Source: Chrysoperla carnea
Taxonomy: Eukaryota > Arthropoda > Insecta > Neuroptera > Chrysopidae
Length of the DNA: 64,000 nt
Direction: 5' to 3'
Assembly (NCBI RefSeq): GCF_905475395.1
Contig: NC_058339.1
Coordinates: 53,267,172-53,331,171, forward strand
This document shows, piece by piece, positions 11,379-23,500 of this stretch. Below the pieces are notes generated by a model. That model searched no databases. It worked only from the letters and a program-made list of their open reading frames with translations, and was not told where the DNA came from. Position numbers and translations under genes: made by a program. The stretch's first letter is position 1. Every line of letters starts with the position of its first letter.

Positions 11379-13792
11379 CTATAAAAAAAATCAAACGTAA
11401 ATTTCAAAGCACGTGTTTTATTTTAAAGATCACATACTAAAAAGAAGATTGATAAGAAATTATTATATAGCTGATGTGAATATACTAAATGGCATTTTCG
11501 ATTTTACATTTTTAATATTACGATAATAATTTGTACTTAGAGGGTGGTATCATAACATTTTTTTAAAAATATACGTTAAAATGTCTTGTAAAAATGCAAT
11601 TAATTTGTTTACCAAAATAATAATAGCAAAAGAAACAAATTTATTTTTGCTGAGTATAAAAAAATGGGGTTATGGGTAAACGAATTTTCGTTATCGATTT
11701 TACATATAAATATACTATATTAGTTCAATGACGTCAAACAATACCGTATATATTCGTTTACAGGATAATAAGAATAGAACGATTACAAAAAGTAAGGCTT
11801 GACTAGTAACAAAAAATTTACAAAAAATTATAGTGTACTATAAATCAAAATTTATTATCTAATTCCCTATATTAACTATCTTTTATGCATCATCGTACTT
11901 TGAAAACAGTTTTACGAAACGAAGAGAATGGTGCGTAATAGTCCGTAGAATTCTCATTCCTAATTCAGCATCTTGACTTTCAGTGATAACATAGTATCTT
12001 GAGTCTAAGTGATAACCTAACTCACAGAACTATTCAATTGTAGAACACTCGTGGTAAACAAAGGCGGGCAAAATGTGTTGTGAGAATTGGAAGAAATCAT
12101 CTAAAACCTGGAGTGAAATACACAATATGAATAGGAGTTTCAAATTCCAAAGAAACTTCACAGCCTGGATAAGCTCAAAGAAATAAGAATCAATTTCAAA
12201 ATTCTCTGATAATTCCCGATATTCATACTTTTTCCTGATTTCTTAGAAATTATTATATTAAAATCACATAATGTGTCTTTTTGGAGATACTCCTTTAAAA
12301 AAATATTAAAATCACAAACAAATTTTGTTTCAAAATTAAGTAAAACTTAGAACACAAGAGTAATTTTGACTCAAAAATCGGGTATATTTGTCGATTGATT
12401 ATTTTCTATGGTATCGCCCAGAACTCAAATATAAAGTCTTATATTTTAGAGAAATTTTCGAGAACCCTCCGCCTTGTCGTAGAATGAACTAGAACTAGTT
12501 TTTTTGGGTTTTCTGAAATCATTTATTTTCCAAAACGACCTAAATCGTGTATATGCATGAAGAAGATACAGACTTTAATTCTCTGTAAAAATACTTTCAA
12601 ATATTAACATATTCAAATATAAAAAAAGGCTGTTTAAGTTCAAAGTGGCAGAGTAATAGCAACACCTTTTTACGAATGGTTTTTAGTGTATGTTCTACCC
12701 CTATAAACAAAGTAACATCCACCTCTGAACAAAGACTATATACGTAGTATGGTATATACACTATGACTGTACACAGCAGGAAACTCGCCGAGAAAACTAA
12801 ATTGTTTTATAGTCAAGTCCAGGATTAGTGAAACACATCACAAAGTACAATAAAAATGGTCAACATGCAAAAATCACATTTAGGTGTGCCTTCTTTATTA
12901 AAAGTGCGTGTTAAATATTAAAAACGATTGAACTGATAAAAACCATCGTCTACCGAGAAAAAAAATCAAAATAATAATTTAAAATAAAAATGTGAACAGT
13001 CAACGCCACTTCATCGAGTAACACTAAACAGCTTTGTCGCTATCATCATTCACATCTTGCCAAGCAATAAAACTTAAATCGTTTACACTTTTGTGCCTAA
13101 TTATTGTAATTAAAATTTTATAGCAAAGTACATATTTTCAATCAATATTTTAGTGGGTATCTCATTAGACGAAAACAACCAAAAATCGATTTCATGTTTT
13201 TTTTTATTCATACCATTTATCATAAAAAGCATTCAACTAGTATAATTTATTCAAAGCTCTAAGTAATTTGTAGTTAGAATATGTAGAAAAGCTTCTGTAC
13301 TTATTTATTAAATGCATGCAACCTTGAAAGAAAATAATGCTTTACAAGTAGGTAAATGTTTTTCTATTAAATTAACACTTTTAATAAAAAGCTCTACTAC
13401 ATCCATCCTTGTCACACAATAATGAGAGTTCATTTAAAATGGAAAATAAAAACATGTCTCGAATTACTTTGTATAAACACATTCGATATGTTGATTATGG
13501 GTTAGTTTAGTTAGCGTGTTTGTAGTGGCGGTTTGCACGATATGTTGATGGCTACGGGGAATGAGTTAAACACCCCAATTTGGTATTTCCATTACTTATC
13601 AAAGATTGTAACATACACCGAGTCGTCATTCCATTCTAAGGTGTTGTGCTTTCTACATATATGGTTACATTGAACTGTGTCATACAAAACAAATAAACAA
13701 CATTGTTTCCATTGCAAATTTTCTCAATTTACGTCGTAAATCGAAATATTCTACTTCCAAAGAAATTTCCTTTAAAACCTCTTATTAAATAA
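11379..13792. other. Intergenic, 2.4 kb, divergent gene pair
   Basis: Between NASP and the claudin-like gene. It must hold the NASP promoter and the 5' end (and perhaps a missing first exon) of the claudin-like gene. I see no clear ORF, repeat family or RNA gene. A region at 13500-13580 is less AT-rich (GTAGTGGCGGTTTGCACG) and could be transcribed leader. Confidence 0.4.
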
Positions 13793-16700
13793 AAACGAGG
13801 CAAATTTTTCACAATCGAACTCTACGAATACTGTTTACGTCCGTTGAAAAAACGTCTTCCATTAAAAACGTGCGAAGTATTATCGGGCCGAAAACGTTCG
13901 GGGCGAAGTTTATCATCATCGACACAATCGGATCCATATCAAGATACATTATATACGGCAATCAGTCAAATGGATTCACCAAGTGGAGCAAGCAATGGCT
14001 CTGCAACAGGCGGAGGGGGGCATGTAGTAGGAGTAGCCGGTGGAGGTGCACATGGAAGTACCACAGTCCCAGGCGAAGATGGAGATGATAGTCCGAATGG
14101 TTGGAATTGTAGTATACATCCTAGTGTATTTTTTTTATTAGGTATGCATAAATTTTTTGTTTTAGTTTCTATTTGTTTCTTCTTTCGTAGACGAATTGTA
14201 TTAGTTACTCTTTTCATTATTTAGATTATGCTTAAAAGCATTTTTATTTAGAATTTGAAATGTAGTTTGTTGGAAAAATTTAGCCTACTAAATAGACTAA
14301 ATCAAATCAAATCGGAATATGGAATAATTTGTATACTTTGTCAACTAATTATACTAAAAAAGTTTTTAACTAGGTACTCAAAAATATAAGTCGGATCACA
14401 TTGTAAATCCGTATTTTTTAAATATAAATAACTTGTTAAAAAGAGGGAGGAAATCATATATAACAGTATTATAAATTCATTATAATTTTATTTACATTAA
14501 ATGCATTCTGATGCTATTTCTTTCAAAGCGTTAACAGTCTATATTTAATACCTGTAAGTCTGTGATATTAATGAATTTATACTGTGCATGCAGTCGTTAT
14601 TACGTTATACTTTATTCAAATGATGGAGCCACGAGGCCAGTGTTTCAACCCAGCACACTAAGCAAATCTGGGTTGGTGTTAAATATTTTGCATAAAAAAT
14701 GAATAAATAAATCGAAATTAGTTATGTTATTATTATTAATTCACTGTCCTCGTGTATACCTGGTTTGAGCACAGATTTCAATCAATTCTTTTACACTGTG
14801 ATTTTGCACATAAATACATATCAAAGAAGTATAATTTCTAACTTGATCCATGCTGCATTCCTGATTCGATAAGTAAATTTGAAATACATCCATCAGCTTG
14901 ATCTGACAGCAAAAAAAATACGATAATTTTTTTTTTACAAAAATACCACAATCGCATAACTAAGATAAAATCGCTCCATTTAAAAATTAAAATGTTCGCT
15001 ACTTTAATAATGATTTCCATTTCACTCATTTTTTAGTCACCCAGATCTTAGAGTATCACGAATTTCCCTATAAGACTTTTAAAATTAAAATTCCTAAATT
15101 GACGCTGACAATTTTAACAAATTTTCTCAAAGGTACTCTGGTATTAACATCATGTTCATCAGCAATGTTATGCGCAGCAATTATGACTGATCATTGGGAG
15201 GAAGTAACCTGGCATAGAGATAGTTTAAGAAGTTTAGTACAAGAATATAATAACATGTCAATACAATCGATAGGCCAAGAACTGTATCACATACATCATT
15301 CACATCGACAGTTAATACACTTACAATGGTTATTAGATGGTACTGTAGTTCGAGTGACAACATCTTCAGCGAATCTCTTAGAGGAAGAAAGTTCTACACA
15401 AATTAATCATTCAGAGCGGTCACCAGTTGCATTTTTAGTTCCAATGCATGGAGGAATTTGGACGCTATGTGTAAATTTATCTGGTAAATAAATTTCAATT
15501 CTATTTTGTTCCTTTTATGAGGTTAAATTTAAAGTATTTTGCATTTTATACAATTTTAGCTTATTCAGGGCATGGTTAGATTTAAAAAAATAGTTTTATA
15601 GATTGTACCGTTACGATCAATATTCTTCAGAAAAAAAATTGCAGTATTTTGTAATGAAAACAGAAAAAAAGCTTTTAGCCGAAAATTCTAAATGATTATA
15701 CCATTTTGTAGAAAACAAGTTTTAATTAGAAAGTTTATTGTGCGCTTAACAAGCCTAATAAGTGGGGAATTTAATTTCATTTTCAAAAAAAAAACAAATT
15801 TGGTTTCTTTTTTCGTCTATATCTTGGCAGTTGACTACTTTTTTTAAATTCCAAAACAAGACACCACAGATAAAGTCAGTAGCACCAAATCACATGCTAT
15901 TGGCGCCAGTTGATATCACCAAATCATGATTATGGCCTCGAGTTTTTCTGCCATGTTTTTTGAAAGTTAAATTAGATTTCTCATTTCACTCATTTTTTAT
16001 TGAGTTCAAAAATTATTATCTAATTCTAGTTCGTTAATTATTTAGCTAATTTTTGCAATTAAAAAGACAACATGGTACGTTTAACAGCTCAATTTATTGG
16101 CATTACCCCTAGTTTTTAAAAAAGCATTTATTTGCATGCAATTTATTAATAAACAAAAATTTAACATTTTTAATTCTAGAGGAAGAAATCACTTTATTGG
16201 GAAGAGTAGGTTTTCCACCAGTAAAAACTTGTGTTAATTATTTAGCTGGCGGTATTGATGGCGCAAGAGAAGAGCCCAGATCTGACTGGCAACATAGTAC
16301 GTATAGTACGTATTTGAAAGCGTGATAATTTCGCAGGTCACAACATAGATTTGTACAGCACTGGCCAAATTATCATTTGCATTTTTCCCAAAATGAAAAT
16401 TTGTGCAAAAATTTTACTAATCTCAACAATTTTTATAATGTGTTTTTAGGAATGCAAAATTTATCAATTTCGTGTGCCCTAGTCTGCTTAATTGTATTAG
16501 GCAGTGCAGCATTGGTAGGGGCATTTGGTGTATGTAGACATCAAATTAGCGCAGTTTTAGTCACTGGTGTAATGTATTTACTAGCAGGTAAATGTAATAA
16601 ATTGTTTAAATTATTTCTTCAGCGAAGCTAACAATTAAATTTTTTACTTGTCGTAGCTTCTTTTGCACTCTTCACGCTAACAATAATTCACTTTAAACGC

Positions 16701-16973
16701 AAAAAGGGAGGAACTCAAATTGGAACAATAAATCCAACTGGAGCTCATGCAGATGGAACGGTTGATGGAGTAGTAACGGCATTGGCAACGATTCGTGGTG
16801 GTAGCCCCGCAGCCGAGGCATTACGATATTTACTTTCAGCACGGGAGTTTAGTACAGCCTGGAGTTTAGATTTAGGTTGGGGTGGTGTAATGCTAACTGT
16901 TATGACAAGTGTCTTATGGATTTTATTAAGTAAAATAATGAGGTTTAATCCTATTAGCAGTATGATCAATTAA
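13793..16973 (+). CDS. Claudin/stargazin-superfamily-like four-pass membrane protein
   Basis: Exons: up to 14141, 15133-15483, 16180-16296, 16450-16587, 16657-16973. All introns are GT-AG and phase 1, a regular arrangement. The first exon is open from 13793 without a Met until ATG 13970 (CAAATGG context); from there the protein is 364 residues. The upstream in-frame text (KKRLPLKTCEVLSGRKRSGR, then DPYQDTLYTAISQ) looks coding, so a missing upstream exon is likely. Gly-rich N-terminus, then helix 1 (PSVFFLLGTLVLTSCSSAML, about 51-74), a long extracellular loop of about 140 residues with GGIWTLC (about 165-171) recalling the W-GLW-C signature, helix 2 (ISCALVCLIVLGSAALVGAF), helix 3 (VLVTGVMYLLAGASFALF), a loop, and helix 4 (WGGVMLTVMTSVLWILLSK). 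Topology fits claudins and calcium-channel gamma subunits; the exact subfamily is unresolved. Confidence 0.75.
14142..15132 (+). other. Intron 1 of the claudin-like gene
   Basis: AT-rich intron. A small hairpin, CAACCCAG at about 14646 with CTGGGTTG at about 14670, is the only structure noticed. The intron at 15484-16179 also shows no recognised element. Confidence 0.4.
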
Positions 16974-19900
16974 TTAATTCTAATTTAAGTGATTTATTAG
17001 AAATTAAATTTCGCGCTTGTTAAAAATTTTACAATATATACATTTAGGAATAACCTAGAAATAACGAAATTTAACAACGCTTTTTTAATAATAGTAACGA
17101 TTTGGATAATAGACAAATAAGTCGTAATTGCCAGTAGAAGAGACTCCGTTGTGGGCCCAACGATGAGTTACTTTAAAATTATAAATCTATCTTTTATCGT
17201 TGGCATCGACAACAGAGTCTCTTTTATACATATAACAGGAATATTTTGAAAAAGGCACTCCATTCATCAAACTGTACTCTAGTTAATAGATCTGAATCTT
17301 AATATTATAGATGAAAACTAGAGGAATGGATAGATTGTGTCTATGAACCTAAAAGAAAATAAATACTTGTCTCTGGAAAAAACTATAGAAAACGCACAAA
17401 ATTAATAATAACCAAAAATATTCGCAAATTGAACATAATTTAATTGAACATTAGTCTAGTACGACACGAAAATGGCAAATTAAAGTTTGGAAATAATAAA
17501 ATGATAAATTGGAAAACTTTTGCATGTGGCTGTCTGACAATTCCATACACCACATACAGCACAATGCAATGTAAACAAGTAAAAAGGAGTGCGTCACTTT
17601 GCGCGGCGAAGCATTATATTACACAATAAATTTTACTTAAAATGGCAACATATAAGATGCACAAAGCTTCTTGGCCACTTACGTGGACAAGTTTTTCTAA
17701 AGATGACGCCTTTTCGTAACAGCTCGCCACGCCAAAGTGAGTATTTGATAGGCCAAACCTATCAAAAATTGAATTTCGCTATTCTTGGCCTATTTTCGCC
17801 TGCTAAAAATTATAAACAAGATTAGAGCAAAATAATAGTGCCTAGATTATTATTATAAGAGATTGTGATACTCTCAAAACCCCGCTCGCACTGTTTTACT
17901 CATTTTGTATATTCATAGTTCGAATTTCTGTTTCAAGTAGGACTGAAAAAACAGAGGTATTTTACAGAAGTTTTATTAGCTATGGCTGCGAAATCGTATC
18001 AAATACTATGTTTTATTACGATAAAAAAAAAGTATTTCCAAACTTACGACGATAAAAAATAACACCTCTTTTTAATGGACTTTCAGCTCGTGGCAGAAAA
18101 AAATAATTAATTTTTTAGTCTGTAAATGACAGAGGGCATATATACAGCCACAAACAACAACAAAATGTATAAAATAATAGGAATAAAAAATAGTTAAAAA
18201 TTAACATTAGTATGTATACGAGAAAATCGTCTGCAAATAAATTTTTAGTGTATTGAGCATTCTTGCCTTTCATTCAAATGAATGGCAGACTGTAAAAAGT
18301 TGTTCTCTTTGTTTTACAAATGTTAATTTTTAACTATACATTAATTCGTTATGCATGTTATTTTATACATTTTTCTGTTGCTCGTGGTTGCACCTCTATC
18401 ATTGTCAGGCTGTAAACAATTTTTTTTCTGTCACTAGCTGACGTTCTATTTATAATAGGAGATTAAAAAAAAGCATTTTCAAAGTAAATTAAGTTTATGT
18501 CGTTAGACCAAAAATTCTTTTTATAATGTTCTCAAAACAGAGACAGATTGATAGAATACAAAAAATCTATCCATTAAACATAGAAACGCTTATTAAACGC
18601 AGAAATATTAGTGCAGTTTTTGTTTGGGCAAAATGAAATGTGTATAATAAAATTATTTCACTTTTTGAAAAATGATTTTTTTTTTAAATTAACTGTGTGC
18701 TTGAAGTGCCTTAATCATTTAAAAATGTATGCTCACAATTTTTTCCATATTATCATTCACTGGGAATTGCCTACATTTTGCAATATTTGTTAATGTGTCC
18801 ACACAATTGCAATTGTTGGAACAAAAAAAAAATCACAATTACACAAAGATAATCCTAATTACTAATAATAATTCTAAGAAAAATTGTGTGCAAATTTGTA
18901 ATTTGAAAAATGCCTATGTATATTTTTATAAAGTTATTTTCTAATATTTTGCTAATGGTTGGATCATGCGACGACTATTGGGTTCATGTGTACGCCACTA
19001 TCAAAAGAAACTGTTATTTTGTAATACTTAATTTAAAATTAAATCCATGCAAAAAATTGCGCCCCAGTCAAATTAGTAAAGTTGCATGGTAAAGTATGCA
19101 AGTGTAAGAAGAGGTATTTCGATAGCTCAACTGTGCAAGGCAATGTACTGATCCTGAAAACGTTCTAAAACATTTCTGATTAATTCTGACTTGGGTGCAA
19201 CGTTTTTTGTGGTTTGGTTAAATATGGAATCATCAAACTATTTTAGTGACGCATATATGAAATGATTGTCAATTTACTAATTTAAATTAAAACAATAATT
19301 TACAATGAAAATTATCAACGAAAAGTGTGCTATTAGCTTTTTAAAAAAATTAACAAAAAAACAATTCTGGTTCTGTCCAAAATTTGAAAAAAAAAAAAAC
19401 ACCAATAAGTATAAGAAAAATGAAATAAAATCGAGCCATAGATTTATGTACCTATAGAATTAATTTGCACTTAATAAAATTCACTACCAAAAAAGTTAAC
19501 GAGTAAAAACTTGGTGCAAAATAATATAACCGGTAAACAAAAACAAAATGCAAATTTAAATGGTTTGAAACATAACCGATAAGCTTTAACATGCTCATAA
19601 AGACAAAAAAAAATTATTTTAGTGTGAAAAAAGCACCGTTGTTGACTGTTTTATATCTAATTAAGGGCATTAATATATTACTCAACATTCTAAACGTATA
19701 TTTTCAAATAAATATTATGCAGTTTATGAAGTTTGTAATTATTTTGAAATTTTATGCAATTGTTATGAGAAAAATCTTTAAAACTGCTTTGTACCTGCCT
19801 TTGTAAATAAAAACTTCTTTTAATTAAACAATTAATACATAAATTATCTTATTATTTTTGACAGCAATTCGTTTGCCGCCCAAATTTGATTAGGCGGGAA

Positions 19901-20526
19901 GAAGAAACCAAACGAAAAAACATGACCTATTTAATATTTACTTAAGTTTATTCATATATTTCATGTATTTACTTTTACTTTACAAAAAAAAAATGCATTG
20001 CATAAATTTATTTTACTTATTAGCAAAAAAAATACTAATTGACTTAAGTAAGGTTATAAACTGACTTAAGTATTTTTTAATGTATATATAAGATATTTAC
20101 CCCAATATTCATGCTCCTCAAAGATTATACGAAATTATACTAATTTTTTGATAATTATTTTACACTTTTAAGTACTTTTGTAAATTGTTTTATTTAGTTA
20201 TGTCCGTTTTGTCTAACACCATCACGTTGTCAAGTTGAAATTTAAACAGAAAGATATTTTAATAATTTAATTTTGTATATTTACTTCACTCCTACTGCTT
20301 GTGCGTCGATTAAACTGTCATGCGCAGTAATACAAATAAAATACCGGTGTTTTTATTTTAAAAATTATATAATACAAATATTTTAGAGGTAAAAAAAATT
20401 ATAATAAAAACCTTTGATTTAATAAAATAAAATATATTAATCTAATTTTTTTTACAATATACAATAATTCATAAACTAATTAAAATTAAACAGATCATTT
20501 TTATAAATATTTATAAAATGGTAGTA
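16974..20526. other. Intergenic, 3.5 kb, convergent genes
   Basis: No gene recognised; short ORFs at 17444-17825 and 18611-19806 have no recognisable protein character. Contains the inverted repeat at 17138-17223. The 3' UTRs of the claudin-like gene (AATAAA near 17358) and Irk gene A lie at the two ends. Confidence 0.45.
17138..17223. repeat. Imperfect hairpin, 27-nt arms
   Basis: AAGAGACTCCGTTGTGGGCC at 17138 pairs with the reverse complement of 17196-17223 (AAGAGACTCTGTTGTCGATG), and CCAACGAT closes the stem. Likely a short palindromic MITE downstream of the claudin-like gene. Confidence 0.65.
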
Positions 20527-23500
20527 TTATTGTTCGATAGTCGTTTCTTGAGCAGTATTATTAGATTTTGGAATGTTATCAATATATTCAGTGGTTTCTT
20601 CTACACTTCCATCTAAAATAGAATCGAATTATTTCGTTTTAAAAACATAAAAATAATTAAAAAATACTTATTTTACTAGAAGATTAAACAACGTTAGAAG
20701 CTTACAGAAAATTAGTGATAGTTTTCAAACATAGAAGACGGGTAGGAGATCAACGACGCATACTAGCCGAACGTTGAAGAAATGAAATTGATTCTTTTGG
20801 ATCTAGGGTATAGAAGAAAAGTTAAAAAGTAAGTATAAGAAAGAAATATTGATTTTTGCATCCAGAAGTGTGCTATCATTCATTCAGAGTTTTAATATTG
20901 TGAGTTTCGAATATACACTCACTTCTGAATACAATCGTTTACAAATAGAGTGTTTGAGAAATATTTTTTGTTATAGTTTCCCTAACACCTAGTATATTAG
21001 AATAGAAAAGTTAATAAATAGAAGAGTTGTGCTAATTTCATATATATAAGTAACTAAAACATTCATTTACAAAGCAAATTTTAAGCAATGTTAGGTTAGA
21101 GCTCCAAAAACTCTCGACTACTATTCTATTCTATGCTTTGCCTCGATTGAATTAAACAACTTGAAGGTAACTTTCAAGTAAAATCCTATTAAATTACTAA
21201 AAGTACTTTTTCGGTGAAATGTAAAGATTATAAAGTATAGTATAGAAAAATTTGGAGGTGTAAGAGGACAGGGGTCCATTTACAAAACTATTTTTGATAA
21301 CTATCACGTACCCGCTCTGAATCCATGCTGGATTGCGTATAATGATTTACATTGTTATTTTTAATATTCAAATGCTTTTAAATGAATGTTTTATCTTATG
21401 GATTGGAAAAATTATGAGGTCAAATTATCACACATTATCAGTTGAAGTTTAAATCTAACTTATCAAAATTATTTCTCTTACCAACTTGTCGAAAATCATC
21501 TTGTACCCGATAAAAATCATGCAATTCATGCGCTGAACATAATGGAGTATCAACTTGAATTGTTTGATTAAAATTGGAGTAATCGACTTCATATCCTTGC
21601 CGATCTTTGTTATAATGTACCATGCACTCAAATCTAGAAATAAAAAAAAATCTCCAAATTAACTACTGCCATTTTTCGTGGAAATTGAATATTACCTGTG
21701 TCCCCATAAAATTTCTGATGTTACGTAACTACTTCGAGCTTGTGTTGTTTGTCCAGTTGATTCTATAGTACCTTCTAAAATTACAACAATTTCAAAACGT
21801 TCTTGTAGTAAATCTGCAGCACTTAAATTGTATAACGGTGATGTTTCGTCAATTATATGTACAATTGTCATTGGCCAAATAAAGAATAAATCAGCGTTGC
21901 ACCCGTCAGCGTTTAATGAAAGTTCTGTTTGGTACTGATTTAATAATTCGCCTTCTTTGGTTGATCTAGATCGTATTAATTGAGCTCGAACGCTTGCGCC
22001 TAAAAATGTATGCTTTTAACATCTTAAACTTTGATATTTAGATCGAAAACTTACCTATTATGTGAGATTTTCGCATATCTCCAACCCGGAACATAAAGCA
22101 CAATTGACCATCTCGTTGACAAATAACTGCGTTACGTGAAAATAGCAAGGTTTGTGTTCTATGCTTCGGTCGAGTCATTTTTGCAAAGACAATACCCACC
22201 ATGAAAGCTTGAATCATTACACCAGCAATACTTTGAATACACATAACGAATACCGCTTCGGGGCATTCTTCTGTTGTACTTCGAGATCCGTACCTATGAA
22301 AAAATTAATTGATAAGAAAATTTTTAACAAGTTATGTTTTACAAAGTGAAACGTATTCAGTTAACCCATTAGTCCAAAAGATAAGGAATCCTACTCGTAA
22401 GTATATTTTTATTGGAGCAAAAAGAAATGCAGAGGTAAACGCGAATAAAAGATCATTTGCGCCGAAAATATCTCTCAGTTTAGGAAGCAGTGACATGCTT
22501 AAAATAAATGTATATACAACTTTCTTTTTATACCCTGTATATATGTGATATACATCAAGATATATGAAGTCCTAAGTTAGTAACACTTAAAAATATTAAT
22601 GCTAAGAACAAAATTTTGGTATTGGTGTTCATAAAATCACCTAATTAGTCCATTTCGGTTGTCCGTCTGTCTGTGATCACGATAACTCAAAAACGAAGAG
22701 ACGGGTAAGAATCAAGCTGAAATTTGTATAGCTTGTTCAGGACGTAAAAAGTTCGTAAGAGTGCAACATAGGTCAATTTGGCCTTGGGTCCGTAGGACCC
22801 ATCTTGTAAACCTGATAAAAAAATAAACAACTTTTGTTGCGTAAACGCCACTGTTTACCCGTGTCAGTCAATTGTTTTTTTTCCACTTTTTTTGTTGTTA
22901 TTTTAATAAGAAAATAAATGAAAGATAATTGCCCGGAGTCTAACCCTCCGAAAATTGCAATAAGCGATATTTGTTTCAATATTTTGCAAGAAAAAAACAG
23001 GAGTGGAATTTTCTGGGCATAAATATCGAACCTTAGGGAATAAAGAGCATAATTTTTAAAACTAGTAAAATGATTTCTCTACTCTTTTCATTCTACAAAA
23101 ATAGATAATGTAAAACTAAAATTTCCTCTTCGTTCTTTACTTACCCTATAGTATGTTGAGTTTCAATGCTAAACAAGAAACACGATGTAAATGAATAAAT
23201 TTGTGTGATGCATGGTGTCCAATTACTGTTCTCTTGATTATCTGGTAAATGATGTTCTTCCAAATCACCGTGTGTGAACGCAATTAACCACCATAACATT
23301 GCAAAACCAAGCCATGAACCAACGAAACTTAAGGCAAATACAAATAATGTCCAACGCCACTGTGTATCGACTAGTGTTGTGAATATATCTTGTAAGAAGC
23401 GTAATCTACGTCGTGATATCCGAGATTGTAATATGTTACAATCACCATTTTTGAATATTGCTCTTTTTCGTATTTTTCGATTCGCTGCACCATATCGAAA

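Noticed and set aside
17444-17825. Two overlapping plus-strand ORFs
   Set aside because: No membrane, domain or splice support; Lys/His-rich text typical of chance ORFs in AT-rich DNA.
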